Below are positions 21,440 to 32,499 of a DNA stretch of 64,000 nucleotides, piece after piece. How positions within the stretch are numbered: position 1 is the stretch's first letter; the number at the start of each line of letters is the position of its first letter. A program made the translations under genes and the position numbers. The notes beneath the pieces are model-generated. The model was not told the origin of the DNA. It saw nothing but the letters and a program-made list of their open reading frames with translations, and searched no databases. This DNA comes from Heliocybe sulcata (Eukaryota > Basidiomycota > Agaricomycetes > Gloeophyllales > Gloeophyllaceae): the NCBI GenBank assembly GCA_004369045.1, contig ML213528.1, forward strand, positions 1 through 64,000, in the 5' to 3' direction.

Positions 21440-23096
21440 AGTGAAGTCGTTACAGGAAAGGTAACTTTTGGACTTACTCCCTTTGGCACATACTCAGTTT
21501 GGATCAACAAGTCCCAAACAAATAACGCGTCGCGGTGGCACATCGCACGTGACCAGTATGCAGCCTTCTGATTATTCAAAGAAGATATCTCAAACAAGCT
21601 TTTATTGAAAAGGAGGATAGAATCCGCAATATCTACATTCAAGGAGCTGGCCAAAAGATGAGCAAAAGTAAGAGAGTTTCGAGAAATGCGAGGAAGTAAG
21701 TGAATATGGAGACCCAGCTCCGACTGCGCCCCATATCGACATTCTCGCACCAGAGTCGGAATCAGTCATACCAGTCATACACAGTGATAGACTCACTGCC
21801 CGGCTCATTGGCTGTGAACCTTTCAAGTCCAGCAGCATAGCATCCACCAGTACCTGCACAGAAGCATCCGGTGCCACCCACTTCTTTTCCTCGATAGCTT
21901 TCTTCCAGCGGGAACTTCGCAATGTCGAGACAATAGCCCACAGTTCGGGAATCACGTTGTCCTCGAGATGAAGATGGTCCAGAGCTCGGTCTGTAGCAGC
22001 ACCAATGCTCAGCAGCGGCTGGGCGGCAATGAGAGATGGCGCCTGATGCAGAGGACTCGGAGCTGGATGGTGAACGGTACGGGCTGTCACAGAGGGCGGC
22101 ATAGCCACGAGAATGGAATGGTCCGTAGTACCAGATGAGGAATTGCCTAGCTCGGCGTGTTGTACAGAGCTGTTTGTCTTTGTGGGCGTCAACATGCCTG
22201 TTCCCATGAGTAGATTAATAAAAAATTTGTACGTACAGGTTCGTGAGAGGGCAACGGTGTCGTGTGATGTTCCTGCTCTTCCATCCCTTGCAATGCATTT
22301 GTAACCTCCGCTGAAGTGACAGATTGCACCATCTCGCTATTCTCTTCGTCAAAGTCACCTGCGATATCATCTAGGACTTGCTGGTCCTCTTCGCCAGTAA
22401 CCCAGACTGAGAAATGCGCAGAGGGTTCTGACACACGTCGAAACATACACTGCTGGGCTTCCCCATCACCTGCCCATTCTGCCTCTGGAGGACCGACTGG
22501 CGGCAATTGCGATGCCTCCCATCGTTCGGCAAAGCGATGCAGATGAGGGAGCGCTATATCATCGTGGAAAATGCGCCCCATTTCTCCCAGCGGCAGTGCC
22601 AGCTCTGAAGCATGCTGGATAGCCTCCCTTGGCGACACGTAGGCATCCATTTGGATCCTGGTGAGCGCATGGCTTTGGGAAGTCGGCAGCCGTCCAGCTA
22701 CTCGCATGAAGTACGAGATCCCGCCGTCCTTCCTGTCCAAGAATGTAATCTAGGCGGCACATGTGTTCCAGTCATATATCGACAGCCCAGCAGGTAACGG
22801 CTCACCGCATCCAGTACATCACAGAGTCTCTGATCCATCAACACTCTATGCTCCTCAACTTCGTCATCTGTAGGCTCCTGATCTCCTCGGCACATCATAC
22901 TGTGGTCTGCATGAAGACCAGAGGCCTCACATAGCTCACTATGGCGGCCATCAGCATGTGCGCCGTACCTCTGGATGGCCCGGACAGCAGCATTGGCTGA
23001 ATCCTTGTCAGGAACATTTCGGATAGTATATGAGGGGGAGAGAGGGTCTTGAATGTAGATGCGAGAAAGTTGCGGTCTTGTAAGGTGGCAGCGCAT
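21440..23096 (-). CDS. KDZ-element passenger protein, N-terminal gene
   Basis: Starts at an ATG at 23096 (MRCHLTRPQLSRIYIQDPLS). Exon 1 ends at 22806, exon 2 starts at 22749 (ITFLDRKDGGISYFMRVAGR), and further exons contain QMDAYVSPREAIQHASELAL, HHTTPLPSHEP, LDHLHLEDNVIPELWAIVST and LLASSLNVDIADSILLFNKS. The ends of exons 2 and 3 were placed by keeping the frame open. The last part (YVPKG) runs without a stop into the frame of the next gene, so the 3' end is uncertain and the two may be one gene. No domain was recognised. It lies head to tail with the transposase on the same strand, which fits a transposon-borne accessory protein. Confidence 0.5.
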
Positions 23097-23360
23097 CGTG
23101 GCGAGTGATATAGTGCTGGAAAGAGTTTGTCGGATACGCTGGTGAGTGATCAGTTGAGTCGCGCGCCACTGCAACTGTCCGATCGGACAGTACTTGGACG
23201 TTACTCTATGTCTGTTTCACGGCCTCACTGCGTCAAATCGTTCGATTTTGCACATATTTCTCGTGAACTATATGTATACTGATTCATTCTTCTAATGCAT
23301 GTATTTTACCATCAAGAACAACGCCGATTGTCTATGCAATAAATGAAGTTCAGTAACAAT

Positions 23361-26300
23361 TTACTCGACCTGGCAGACGAAGTCGACCATTCCTTCAAGC
23401 TGCTGCGCAACCTCCTCCTCATCCTCAATATTGTGCTCTGGAATGTCCTCTGCTATTTCGTCCTGCTCAGCAGCTGCACCTACACATTCTCCTGGTAATA
23501 CTGACCCCAATCTTCGACCCGCACCCCGTCGACCCGTGAAACCCGCCCAACGCTTGATGCGGTCTAAGCGTTGAGTATGAACAGCATTGATGGCTGATCG
23601 CATAGCCCAGCGTCTCTCAACTTCGAGCGCGAGGAGGTTGTCTGAGCGAGACGTTGATTCCGAGAGTTTGCGAAGGACGCACTGTGTCTCGTGCTCTTCA
23701 TCTCGGACAGCCGTACGCAGCCTGCGCATCTCAGCATTTAGCCGCTCTATCTCCTCGTGTGCGCGCTGCAGCTGCAGATACTTGATAGTTGCCTCGCGAT
23801 TCGCAGGTTGCGCCCAAGGCTTCTCCCGAATGTCATCGCGTGACAGGCGTAGCAGTTCGAACTCGCCAAGGAAGCTGTAATCCACGATCTGCTTCCAGGA
23901 TAGTAAAGGACGTGGCGGAGATAGCTTGGCTGCGAGAGTATTATATGACTGGAGTGCATGCTTGATTGCCTCGGATCGACGTTGTAGTGCTTTCGCAATT
24001 TGTGTGCGTAGTTTGTACCCTGTTGAAATGATAGAAGAATGGTTACTCAGTGAAAGTGATTAACGCAGTATACACGCACCTGTGCCAGATACATTGAGCT
24101 TCGAAAGCTCAAAAAGGCGCTGCACGACTAGACGCTCAAGCTCGTCTAGGGCTTTGCGATACTTGCGTTCTTTTAGCTTTAATCTTGCTGCCTGGTACTC
24201 CGACGACTTATCGTCCCACCGTGCTTCGATACCAATTTGATCTTCCAGCCGTTCGACGGTGGCTTGAGCCTTCTCAAGCTTCCTTTCACAGGAGCTGATG
24301 TGCCGACCTGACTTGACAAGCTCCTGGTGAAGGTTTGGTAGCGGCGGCCAACTTGCCTTCAGGCGTTTCACGGCAATACAAGCATCATCAAATGCCGCCC
24401 TGGCAACTATAAGCAGCGATACTGAGTGAATACAACTGTAGCATACCTTGCTTTGGCAAGATTTTCCAAGCCTTCGACGTACTCGAAGCGAAGAGTTTCC
24501 TCGGGCGGTTCCTTCTTTAGGCCTTGCAAGTAAGCGCGTTCTTGCTCTAGAAAGCCATTGAAGTCACTGTCAGTCAAGCACAGCGCGAGCTTCAGTTCTT
24601 CCAGCTCTGCTGAACCCTCTTGAATGATCTTCAGTGCTTCTCGGTAGTGGTTGAACATGTACGTAGCTGATTGTATTCAGTCAGTCATGCTATATAAGTC
24701 CAAAACAGTCGCGCTCACATAATGCAGCATACTTATCTTCATCCCAAAACTTGTAGTGCTCCTCAATCGCTTGCCATCGGTGGAACTTCGAAGCATGGTG
24801 CGTCGTAGCGGCAAGTTCATTTGAGCTGGAAAAAATGCGCTCACATCCCTCCAGATCAGCTCGTCCCATTCCCGGCACGTAGAGTGGGTGCCAGTTCAGC
24901 TGACAGCCCCGGTTATGTGCATGGCCGTGAAACGCTCCAACGACCATTCTCAGATGATGGGTTTTCGCTTTCGGGCCTAAAGAGCTCTTGGCAAGGGTCT
25001 TCTCGAAGGTGCAACCAATGTCGAATGCAGCAGCGATGTCATCGCCGAATACATCTATGAGCTTGTCGACTACAGCCAGGGGGTATTTGGCCCTGTGAAG
25101 ACAGGTGACAGTGCGACAGTGAGAATCAACACAAAATGCTTACAATTCACCACTCTGGATCATGTCACAGATCAGAAGAACAGTACCGTGGCGACAAGCG
25201 CTTAAAAATATACCGCACTCATCGAAGAGTGCAAACATCCGTTTACACTGCTCGGGTCCGGCATTCTTCCAGCGTTCAATACAAACTGACACTGGATCGG
25301 ATTTGTCGTCCACCCAGTTGGAATCTGAGTCCAAGTCAAAATCCTCGTCATCCTCTGCCATTCCCTTTTGCTTGCCATGCATGGATTGCTAGGGATACTG
25401 ACTGAGGTGCAGTCCAACTGCTGTTATCGAGGAACACGTACCTTCACTTCATCCTTGAATTGATCGACCTGTGATGCATGAAGCCAATAATCTGAGCGCA
25501 TTTTCCGGGTGTCTACGCGATCTTCCTGTCTGCGGACTGCGGCATTAGTTCTCTTAAGCGAGTTGTTACCGTCCATCTGGCACATGAACGAGAACTGAAG
25601 TGGAGGCTCGTCCTCGAGCTTATAGAAGCATGCCGGGCAGGCATTCTTGAGCCGCCAGTCAGGGCTATCGTGTTGCATTGCCTTCTTAACGCGGATGTCA
25701 ACCCGGTGCAAAATCTCCAGGTATACATCGTATGCCATCGAGTACTGATCGGCGAGGTATCGATGATATGGAACCTGAATGGTTCATGTCAGGTTGAAAT
25801 GGATGTAAGACTATAACCAGGCTCGAGTGCGTACATTGTGCATATGACATAGCTTGCGAACTTCTGCTTGTATACTGAGCCTGGGGCATACTCGGTGGGT
25901 TTGCCGAAAGACAGCAAGTGTTCTAATTGATATGGCAACCGTGGGATACAGCGGCGAACATCCGATATAGCCATTGCACAGAAGTGTAACGTTCGGGAAT
26001 ATGTCTGCTGTTTCTGGGCGGAATTCCTTTTCCTTTTGATCTAACAATAGAGTAAGCTTCTGGCAACCAAGTGAAAGCAAGACGGCCCATACGAAATATG
26101 TCGACTATGTGTATAGTGAAGACCGATGCATTGGTGCTATCTGCCGGGCATGCCAGCTCTGGAGGTGTCGAAGAGGTCGATGTTGTAGCTTCACTACGAT
26201 AGGTTTCGGACTCGGGCAACTCTTGACTGTTGTTTGCAAGCGCTCGGAAGACCAGATACGCATCGACGAGATTGTCGTATTGTACAGCCCATTCTGCATT

Positions 26301-26797
26301 CCGAGTCTCTACCCTACGGGTTCGGTCTCGATCGTCCAGATAGCGACTGACTTCCGTGAGGATGTAACTCTGTTGATTCTAACATAAATACATACATGCC
26401 GGTTATCTGGGCTAATTGCTCTGCAAATCCATGGAGCACCTCCCCCTCTCGACCCTCATGGCTTATATCAAAACCTTCTTCACCTGGAGGGATGGTATTG
26501 AATGCTGAGCGGTATTCCGGGGTGGACTCCGTATCGAATGCATTGGAGGTATCCATCTCCATAACAGCCTCACGGTGTTCAGAGCTCATACCTATATACA
26601 ACTGAGTTGAATGAAATCCCTGTATAGCCCTATTAGAGGAACACACCGGTAATAATTGCCGCTCTCCTCTCTTCATTGGCTTTCCGTCGTGTGTCTTGTT
26701 TGGACGGGAGGAGGGCCTTGGAAACAAGCTTCCGGCTCCCTCCGGAAGTGCGAGATATTACTTTCTTTGAGATACCCCCCTTATTTCTCGAGCCCAT
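23361..26797 (-). CDS. KDZ transposase
   Basis: About nine or ten exons give roughly 950 residues. The start ATG at 26797 opens a basic N-terminus (MGSRNKGGISKKVISRTSGG) typical of KDZ proteins. Next come a short acidic exon (GEEGFDISHEGREGEVLHGF), a CxC1-like region with ECAVQYDNLVDAYLVF, and exons with LLCNGYIGCSPLYPTVAISI. The catalytic part shows FMCQMDGNNSLKR (acidic residue one), AAAFDIGCTFEKTLAKSSLG, HGHAHNRGCQLNWHPLYVPG and DLEGCERIFSSSNELAATTH (late acidic residue), an RNase H-like fold by family knowledge. The C-terminal third is charged and predicted coiled coil (QLQRAHEEIERLNAEMRRLR), ending at 23361-23363. It would excise and insert the element by acting on the 119-bp ends. No stop within the assembled exons was noticed, so it may be functional. 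Confidence 0.88.
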
Positions 26798-26944
26798 GGC
26801 AATCCTGAAGGCTTTCGAGATAGAGCGCGCGCAGAAGAAGTAGGGCGCGTCGCGTCTTGTACCGTGACCGCGAAGCCCGAGTTCGGCACGTGCAAGGCAG
26901 CGGAAACATCCGCACTTACGTGCGTCATAGATCTGAAGGATGTT

Positions 26945-27100
26945 CCCGCCGGAGTCTGCGAGTGCGTCATAGGTATGTATCCGCCGGAGTCTGCTACTAG
27001 GGAGCTCAGCAATCCGCCGGAGTCAGCGAAGGTACCGCCGGAGTATCTTGCGGTCCAGGTCTTGGAGGCCAGCGGTACCGCCGGCGCATCCGCCGGAGTT
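26945..27100. repeat. KDZ right-end subterminal repeats (CCGCCGGAGT)
   Basis: The 10-mer CCGCCGGAGT occurs five times in about 155 bp here, the last copy lying inside the inverted repeat; inverse ACTCC-type copies occur near the left end. Clustered subterminal motifs commonly serve as transposase-binding sites in large DNA transposons. Confidence 0.75.
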
Positions 27101-27188
27101 AGGAAATAGAGCCTCTGACTCTTACAATACTGAGCCAGTGGGTCGTATGTCCACTATTATAAGACTACTCCTTTGGGAAGCCCAGGTG
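27070..27188 (-). repeat. KDZ right terminal inverted repeat
   Basis: 119 bp, reverse complement of 18,959-19,077 with three differences, ending GCCCAGGTG next to the duplication. Confidence 0.93.
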
Positions 27189-27196
27189 AGCGTACA
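27189..27196. repeat. KDZ target site duplication AGCGTACA, right copy
   Basis: Exact copy of 18,951-18,958. Confidence 0.9.
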
Positions 27197-27399
27197 TGGA
27201 CAGAGAAACGACCGTCCACTAGCCTGAGGGTATGAAAACCATAATCGCTGCACCTTCCTGCCGACCTGGATGCACTCCGAGACGATAGCATTCAATGCAT
27301 GACGTCTCGGTTGGTTGCGAACCTCATATGTTTTTGTGTTTGATCCCGGTCTCTCCCGCCTTTCTTCGTTAAAGTCTCCGAAGTTCTACAATGCAGAAA

Positions 27400-29490
27400 G
27401 CTCGCCGGCGACAATCTTGTTCTCCTTGTTCTCCGGTTTCAGCCGCTTGCCCATCGACCATCACCAAGTGAGGCCTCCGCCGTGTATCCTATCCTCCTAT
27501 GGTATGCATTTCTCGACCAACTCAAGAGGCTCTGCTGGGACACTCGAATCTCCGAAAAACAGTCTAACTAACCCATCTGGCGATCCACTATGCTCGCAGA
27601 GACGGAGGTGGGCGTCCTTTGATCCAAGCGTCCTGATCGCTGCTCTTATCATCCTTCTGTGATCCCGTCTTGACGTCTCCTCGACTCCTTCCTTCCCATC
27701 AATCACTCTACGTAGAATGACCAGTTGGTCGGCAGTCTCGTCTCCCTGTCTCGACCATCCATCACATAGCCTACTCTGTCGAACCGCTATCACGGCTAAC
27801 AAGACCTTGAATATTGGCCTTGATGGATTTATCGCGCACCGTAACCTCCCTCTCCGAGGACAACTATGACCGCTCTCAAATGTCTGCTACTTGGCGACGC
27901 TATGTTTATTATCGGCACAGCGAGACCGTTCGCTAATTCATGGAGCTCCTACATACTAGTGCGGAAGCAAAAACCTCGCTTACGACCATGATCGTCTTTC
28001 TCCGCTCACTTACCGAGGTCCTGTCGGATCTCATCTCGACAATCATTCCTGAGGCCTGATTACTGATCCTCTGGATTCCGCCGCCGGCTTCTGGCTTCCC
28101 GCCTCTTTCATTTTGCGCGTACATGACTGGATGATCTCCCGCCTTCTACCGCAGGCTCTTGCGTCCACCGCCGTCCCCTATTCTCTACACTGCTGAGCGC
28201 CTTTGGAAACAACGCACCGCTAGTATCCAGCTACCAATGATACCTCAGGCCTCAGGATCGCTGTCATCCCCACCAACGCCAAAACGTTCCTTTAGGCCGC
28301 TGTTTATACAATGCGGCCTTAGAGTTCGTGAGACTCCGAATACGGGAGCAATCGTTCGCTTACCGTTCATTCTCAGGTATGGATTTCCTAGCGAGCCTTT
28401 GTCGCGGTTCTCTCTCCCGGGGACGCAACGTTTGCCTCCGAATTGATGATCCGTGCGCGACGGATGGTAGTCATCACCTGGGCACAGCCACAAGTCCAGC
28501 GGCCTCATCGTATTTTGAGCTACGTAGCTTCATGATCAACTCGTAGCAGCGGCCTTGTCGCCACACCTCCAGCTATCTGCCAGTCCTGCGCGTTCGCCGC
28601 TTCTTTCAGATGGACATCACGATAAGAGATCTCGGTCGGTCATGGCTTTCGTAGTTGGCCTCTGGCGACCCCAGTGTCTTCGTCTCACCCCCTAGCCAGC
28701 TCGTAGCTGATTCATCACACAGTTCCGAGTCGCGATCTCGCCTGACTACTCTGCTGCTGTACACCAACCCGATTCAGAGGAGTCCTGGACTAGCTGGGCA
28801 ACGCACACGGTGCTCGTCTGCCAGACGAATTCCACTATGCGCATCTCAGTCATCTTGATCTGGGATGTATGCGCCTCCGAAGTCTGCTCTCAAGGCTGGC
28901 CTGATCTCGTCCATGTACCGCCCTACCGTCGACGCTGCCTGCTCGGTCATTTCTGCTCCCTGGCTCCTTCTCTTCCTGGCTGATTGATTCCTGACGACCC
29001 CCTCTTCCAGCGATGAACTCTCATCTCCGATCCCGTCTAGATATAGACAATCACAGGCATCGACACCCAGTTTTTCAACGTTATTTTGAGCCGCTGCTTT
29101 AAATCCGCGCTCTCACCATCGCCGCTCTTCTCCGGTGGGGCTTCTTCCCTCCCACACTCAGCGCGGACGCTTGACCAACGCACTGCTATGCTACATTTGG
29201 CTCTGGAACGGCGCTCTGGTACGCCTGTGGCGTGTCTCTGGGAATGACGTATCTGTGTATCGTGCTCAAAGCTGGGCCTGGTCAGCGTTACTGCTACTCC
29301 CTACCACATTATTATCCGGTACGATGAATGCCCATGATGCCCTCGAGCTGGTGCTGGCGTCCTTCGGTTGTGGTTTCTCTGGCTTCGGTTCATAGAGTGG
29401 GCACGGTACCACTGCTATCCGTGGTTTGATTGGCTTCTCGGATTAACGAAGATCGAAGTCGAAGGCTTCGCTGATGAGCCAGATATATTG
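27400..29490 (+). repeat. Diverged segmental duplication, copy 1
   Basis: Blocks of this segment recur in the same order and strand at 30,990-32,350. Examples are CCCATCGACCATCAC, TACCGTCGACGCTGCCTGCT and GGCTTC(T)C(C)GGA followed by ATCGAAGTC. The copies have drifted by many substitutions and indels, and copy 1 is longer. Several open frames (for example 27,315-27,662) are interrupted relative to the partner, so both look like decayed genes or old noncoding sequence. No domain was recognised. Confidence 0.65.
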
Positions 29491-30989
29491 ATTTGATAGG
29501 GACAGCTATTTCCGTGTCGTGCTCCTCACGCACCGGGAGGGGGCTCTGCTTACACGTAGTGACTGCTGTATCACAGTATTACGAACAGCATAACTCGGAA
29601 AGGCAGGTACCTACGTGATCCTGTTCCCAATGTACTACCGTGAAGCGCGACTAAAGATACTTCAATCATCTGCATCAGTGAAGCCATTTTCATGCCTGCT
29701 CAGCGCTCATCGTCTGGTCCGACCCTCATCGCTTCAAGCACGGTGCGAGTCTCTACCTCTGTTCTGCATACTCTGCTGCTAGTACACTCACTTCCCTGAG
29801 TTCTGGCATGCTTTCTGGTCTGGTTTCCAACCCATGCTCGGCTCAGCTTGCCGGCAAAGATTCCGACGTCCTCGGCGCCGTCGACCTCCTTCAAGTCCGC
29901 AAATACATTGGAGGAGTGCAGGAGTAGCTGATATGAGGGTCTGTGAGCTGACGAAAGGGATTACAGGTGCGCAAACTCGTCTGTTCTCGACCTTTATACG
30001 TTGATGCAGGGAGTGGCCATGCCCGCCCTGGACGTCGACGTTGGCGGGCAGTGCTAGCTCCAAATCGTTTTCTTTTAGATGTACGACATTTCCATACGCT
30101 GTACTATCCATGTCTACCCCCCAACCGCCTACCGCTCGTCGTAAACGGGCCCGACGACGCTCTCCACGTCACCCGACCCAACGCGACCTCGAGACCGAGT
30201 ACGCAACGCGCACTCGATCTCGATGGTTGCTTTGACTCCAGGGACGCGTATGAAACACAGGAATTCTACCTTGCGCAGAACGGATGTGTACTTCCTCCGG
30301 TATCATCTTGTTTTGATTTTCTTCATTCTTTACCCCTCCGCCCTCCACTTCTTCCTTTCCAGGCACCTGTCTTTGAACAGGAGGACGTTCCTGACTGTTC
30401 TATGACTCAGGATGCCGGCGGGATGCACGTATTGCGAGCGCGGTGTCTCGCCATCATATTCTGATCCTTTTTCTAGTCCCTCCTGGACCGGACCAGCGAT
30501 TCCGAGCGAGGGGTCCATCCCTGGACCGGATTGGGATTTCGACGCCACTCAGCACCAACTGCTAAAGCCATACGGGGTCGCAGTTCTGGTCCCTGAAGCC
30601 CTACCGCCATCGCCGTCGTCCCCCTCCTCCTCGGACACCGAAACAAGAACATATATGCCTGCTTCGTTTGACCATTGTATTGAACTGGAGGTATATACAG
30701 GACCACAGGGGCCGTTTTGTCTGCCTTAGGTCGCTGGTGCGTTCTTTTGCTACGATTTATTTCCTATTTCCTTCCATTTTGCCTCCTACTCAGCTTCGAC
30801 CGCTTCTTGCCTCCTGTCTGCAAACAGGAGCCGCAAGGTGCATTACCGACTTGCCCGCAAATATTCAGTATTCATCTCCCGCTTCCACTGCTCTCTTGCC
30901 TCTGTCCCTTCTCCATCGGTCAGCTGCGTCGAACCTCTTACTCTCCTGTTCGATTTTGTTTGTCTCTCATCTTCTTTAATTCGTCGGAA
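29491..30989. other. Spacer between the two duplicated segments
   Basis: No confident gene. A plus-strand ATG at 30,108 opens a basic frame (MSTPQPPTARRKRARRRSPR), and a second open stretch at 30,412-30,729 is Ser/Pro/acidic-rich (PSWTGPAIPSEGSIPGPDWD). They could be exons of a small nuclear protein gene, but no convincing splice pair connects them. Confidence 0.3.
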
Positions 30990-32350
30990 TCCCTGAAGCA
31001 AAGCAGTCTTGTTCCCCATCGCCTCCAGTGTCAGCCGCCTACCCATCGACCATCACTCGTCCCGCATATTCTATCCTACTATGGTAAACAGTTCTCGACC
31101 AGCTCAAGATAGATCGCTCGGAAGGAGAACTCTCCGGGCCACACAGCCACTCCACCGCTCTCGTCATGGTTTTATGATCTCCTCTTGATGTCTCCCTATC
31201 GATCACTCTGCGTAACAATGAACGGACCATCACGCATCAGCGACTCATCGCTTTCACTCAACTCATATCGCGGCTAGGTATTGGGCTTGATGGATCTCTG
31301 GTCCACCGCATGTGCTCGACTACGGAAGCAGAAATCACGCTTACGGCATCATTGTCTTCGGTCCTCTTCCATCTCATCTCGACAAACCCGTCAGATTCTC
31401 TGCATCTCGCCGTCTTTGCATCCCTTCCATTTCGCGGATACAGGGCTCGATAATCTCCGGCCCTCCACCGCAAGATCTCGTTTCGGCGTACACGGCCGTC
31501 TCCATTCCCTACACTGCCCAACGTCCTCGAAAAGGCCGCCAACGCTACTATCTATCTATCATCAATGATACTTCAGGCTACCCTCCTTCGAAGCTCAATC
31601 ACACCATCGCGTTCCCTTAGCCCAGTGCTCATACGGTGCGGCCTTGCGATCTCGTACCGAGCAATCGTTCGCTTAAGCGCTGGCGCTTATCACTTAAGTG
31701 GCTGTTCGTTCTCAGGTAGAGCTCTGCTAGCCGAGCCTCTGTCGCCGCAGGTACGCAACATTTGCCCCCGAATCAATGATCCCTTTGTGATGGGTGGGTT
31801 TACTCATCCGGCAAGGGTGCAAGTCCAGCTCTTGCTCATCGCATGTACCATCCTACCGTCGACGCTGCCTGCTCGGTCATTCCCGCTCTCCGGCTCCTTG
31901 TCTTTCTGACTGATGCCCGACAGCCCTCTCTTCTGGCCACAACCTCTCTGGTTTCCTTTCCGGTTCCTGATATAGACAATCACAAGGGTGTTGTACGACG
32001 TTACTTTGAGCCCTGCACTCCCACCATAGCCGCTCTTCTCCCGTGCGCTTCGTGTCCTGGATCTGCCTGTCTCCGTGGCCGGCGAGGCGCCGACACCTGA
32101 TCTGCGTAGCACTTGCTACGTGTGCTTCCGAAAACGGCGTCCTCTGGCGTACCTGTGTCACAGTTATTATCGACTTCGCTGTTCGCTTCACCGCCAGATG
32201 CCTCCGAAGCGGTGCATGAATGAGCTTCGGACGTGGCTTTGGACCGGGGCTCCACTGTGGAGTGAGTGCTATTCGAGGTCTGATGGGCTTCTCCGGAGTA
32301 ACCAACATCGAAGTCAGGTGCTTCGCCGATGTAGATATTTGATAGGGTTC
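30990..32350 (+). repeat. Diverged segmental duplication, copy 2
   Basis: Direct, shortened copy of 27,400-29,490. The right ends correspond: both have a TGATTGGCTTCTC/TGATGGGCTTCTC block, then a CGAAGTC block and a TTTGATAGGG end. The interval between matching points changes along the segment (about 3.5 kb at the left, less at the right), showing many length changes since duplication. Confidence 0.65.
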
Positions 32351-32499
32351 CGAAAGAGGCTCTGCAGTATTACAAAGAAGATTACTTCGAAAGGGCAGGT
32401 AGCTGCTTGATCCTGTACTCGCGTTGAGCGCGCATAGCCCCCGTTGAGAAGTCTCAGATCGTAGTTTCGCCGGGTGGGGGAGGGGTTCTAAAGCATATG

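Larger units (their letters stand above)
18959..27188 (-). mobile_element. KDZ (Kyakuja-Dileera-Zisupton) DNA transposon, complete-looking
   Basis: An 8,230-bp element with 119-bp terminal inverted repeats matching at 116 of 119 positions and an exact 8-bp target duplication. All coding content reads on the minus strand: a multi-exon KDZ transposase (23,361-26,797) and a second block (about 19,406-23,096) that may be one or two genes. The transposase keeps each KDZ hallmark, including MCQMDGNNSLKR, HGHAHNRGCQLNWHP and EGCERIFSSSN. KDZ elements are a known expanded class in basidiomycetes, sometimes carrying TET/JBP dioxygenase genes; none was seen here. Near-identical ends, an intact duplication and apparently open exons suggest recent activity. 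The element may have landed in a minus-strand gene whose frame stays open on both sides, but that is weak. Confidence 0.93.

Noticed and set aside
18959-27188. TET/JBP dioxygenase passenger gene in the KDZ element
   Set aside because: Such genes are known from fungal KDZ elements, but no HxD...H double-stranded beta-helix signature was seen in any frame here.
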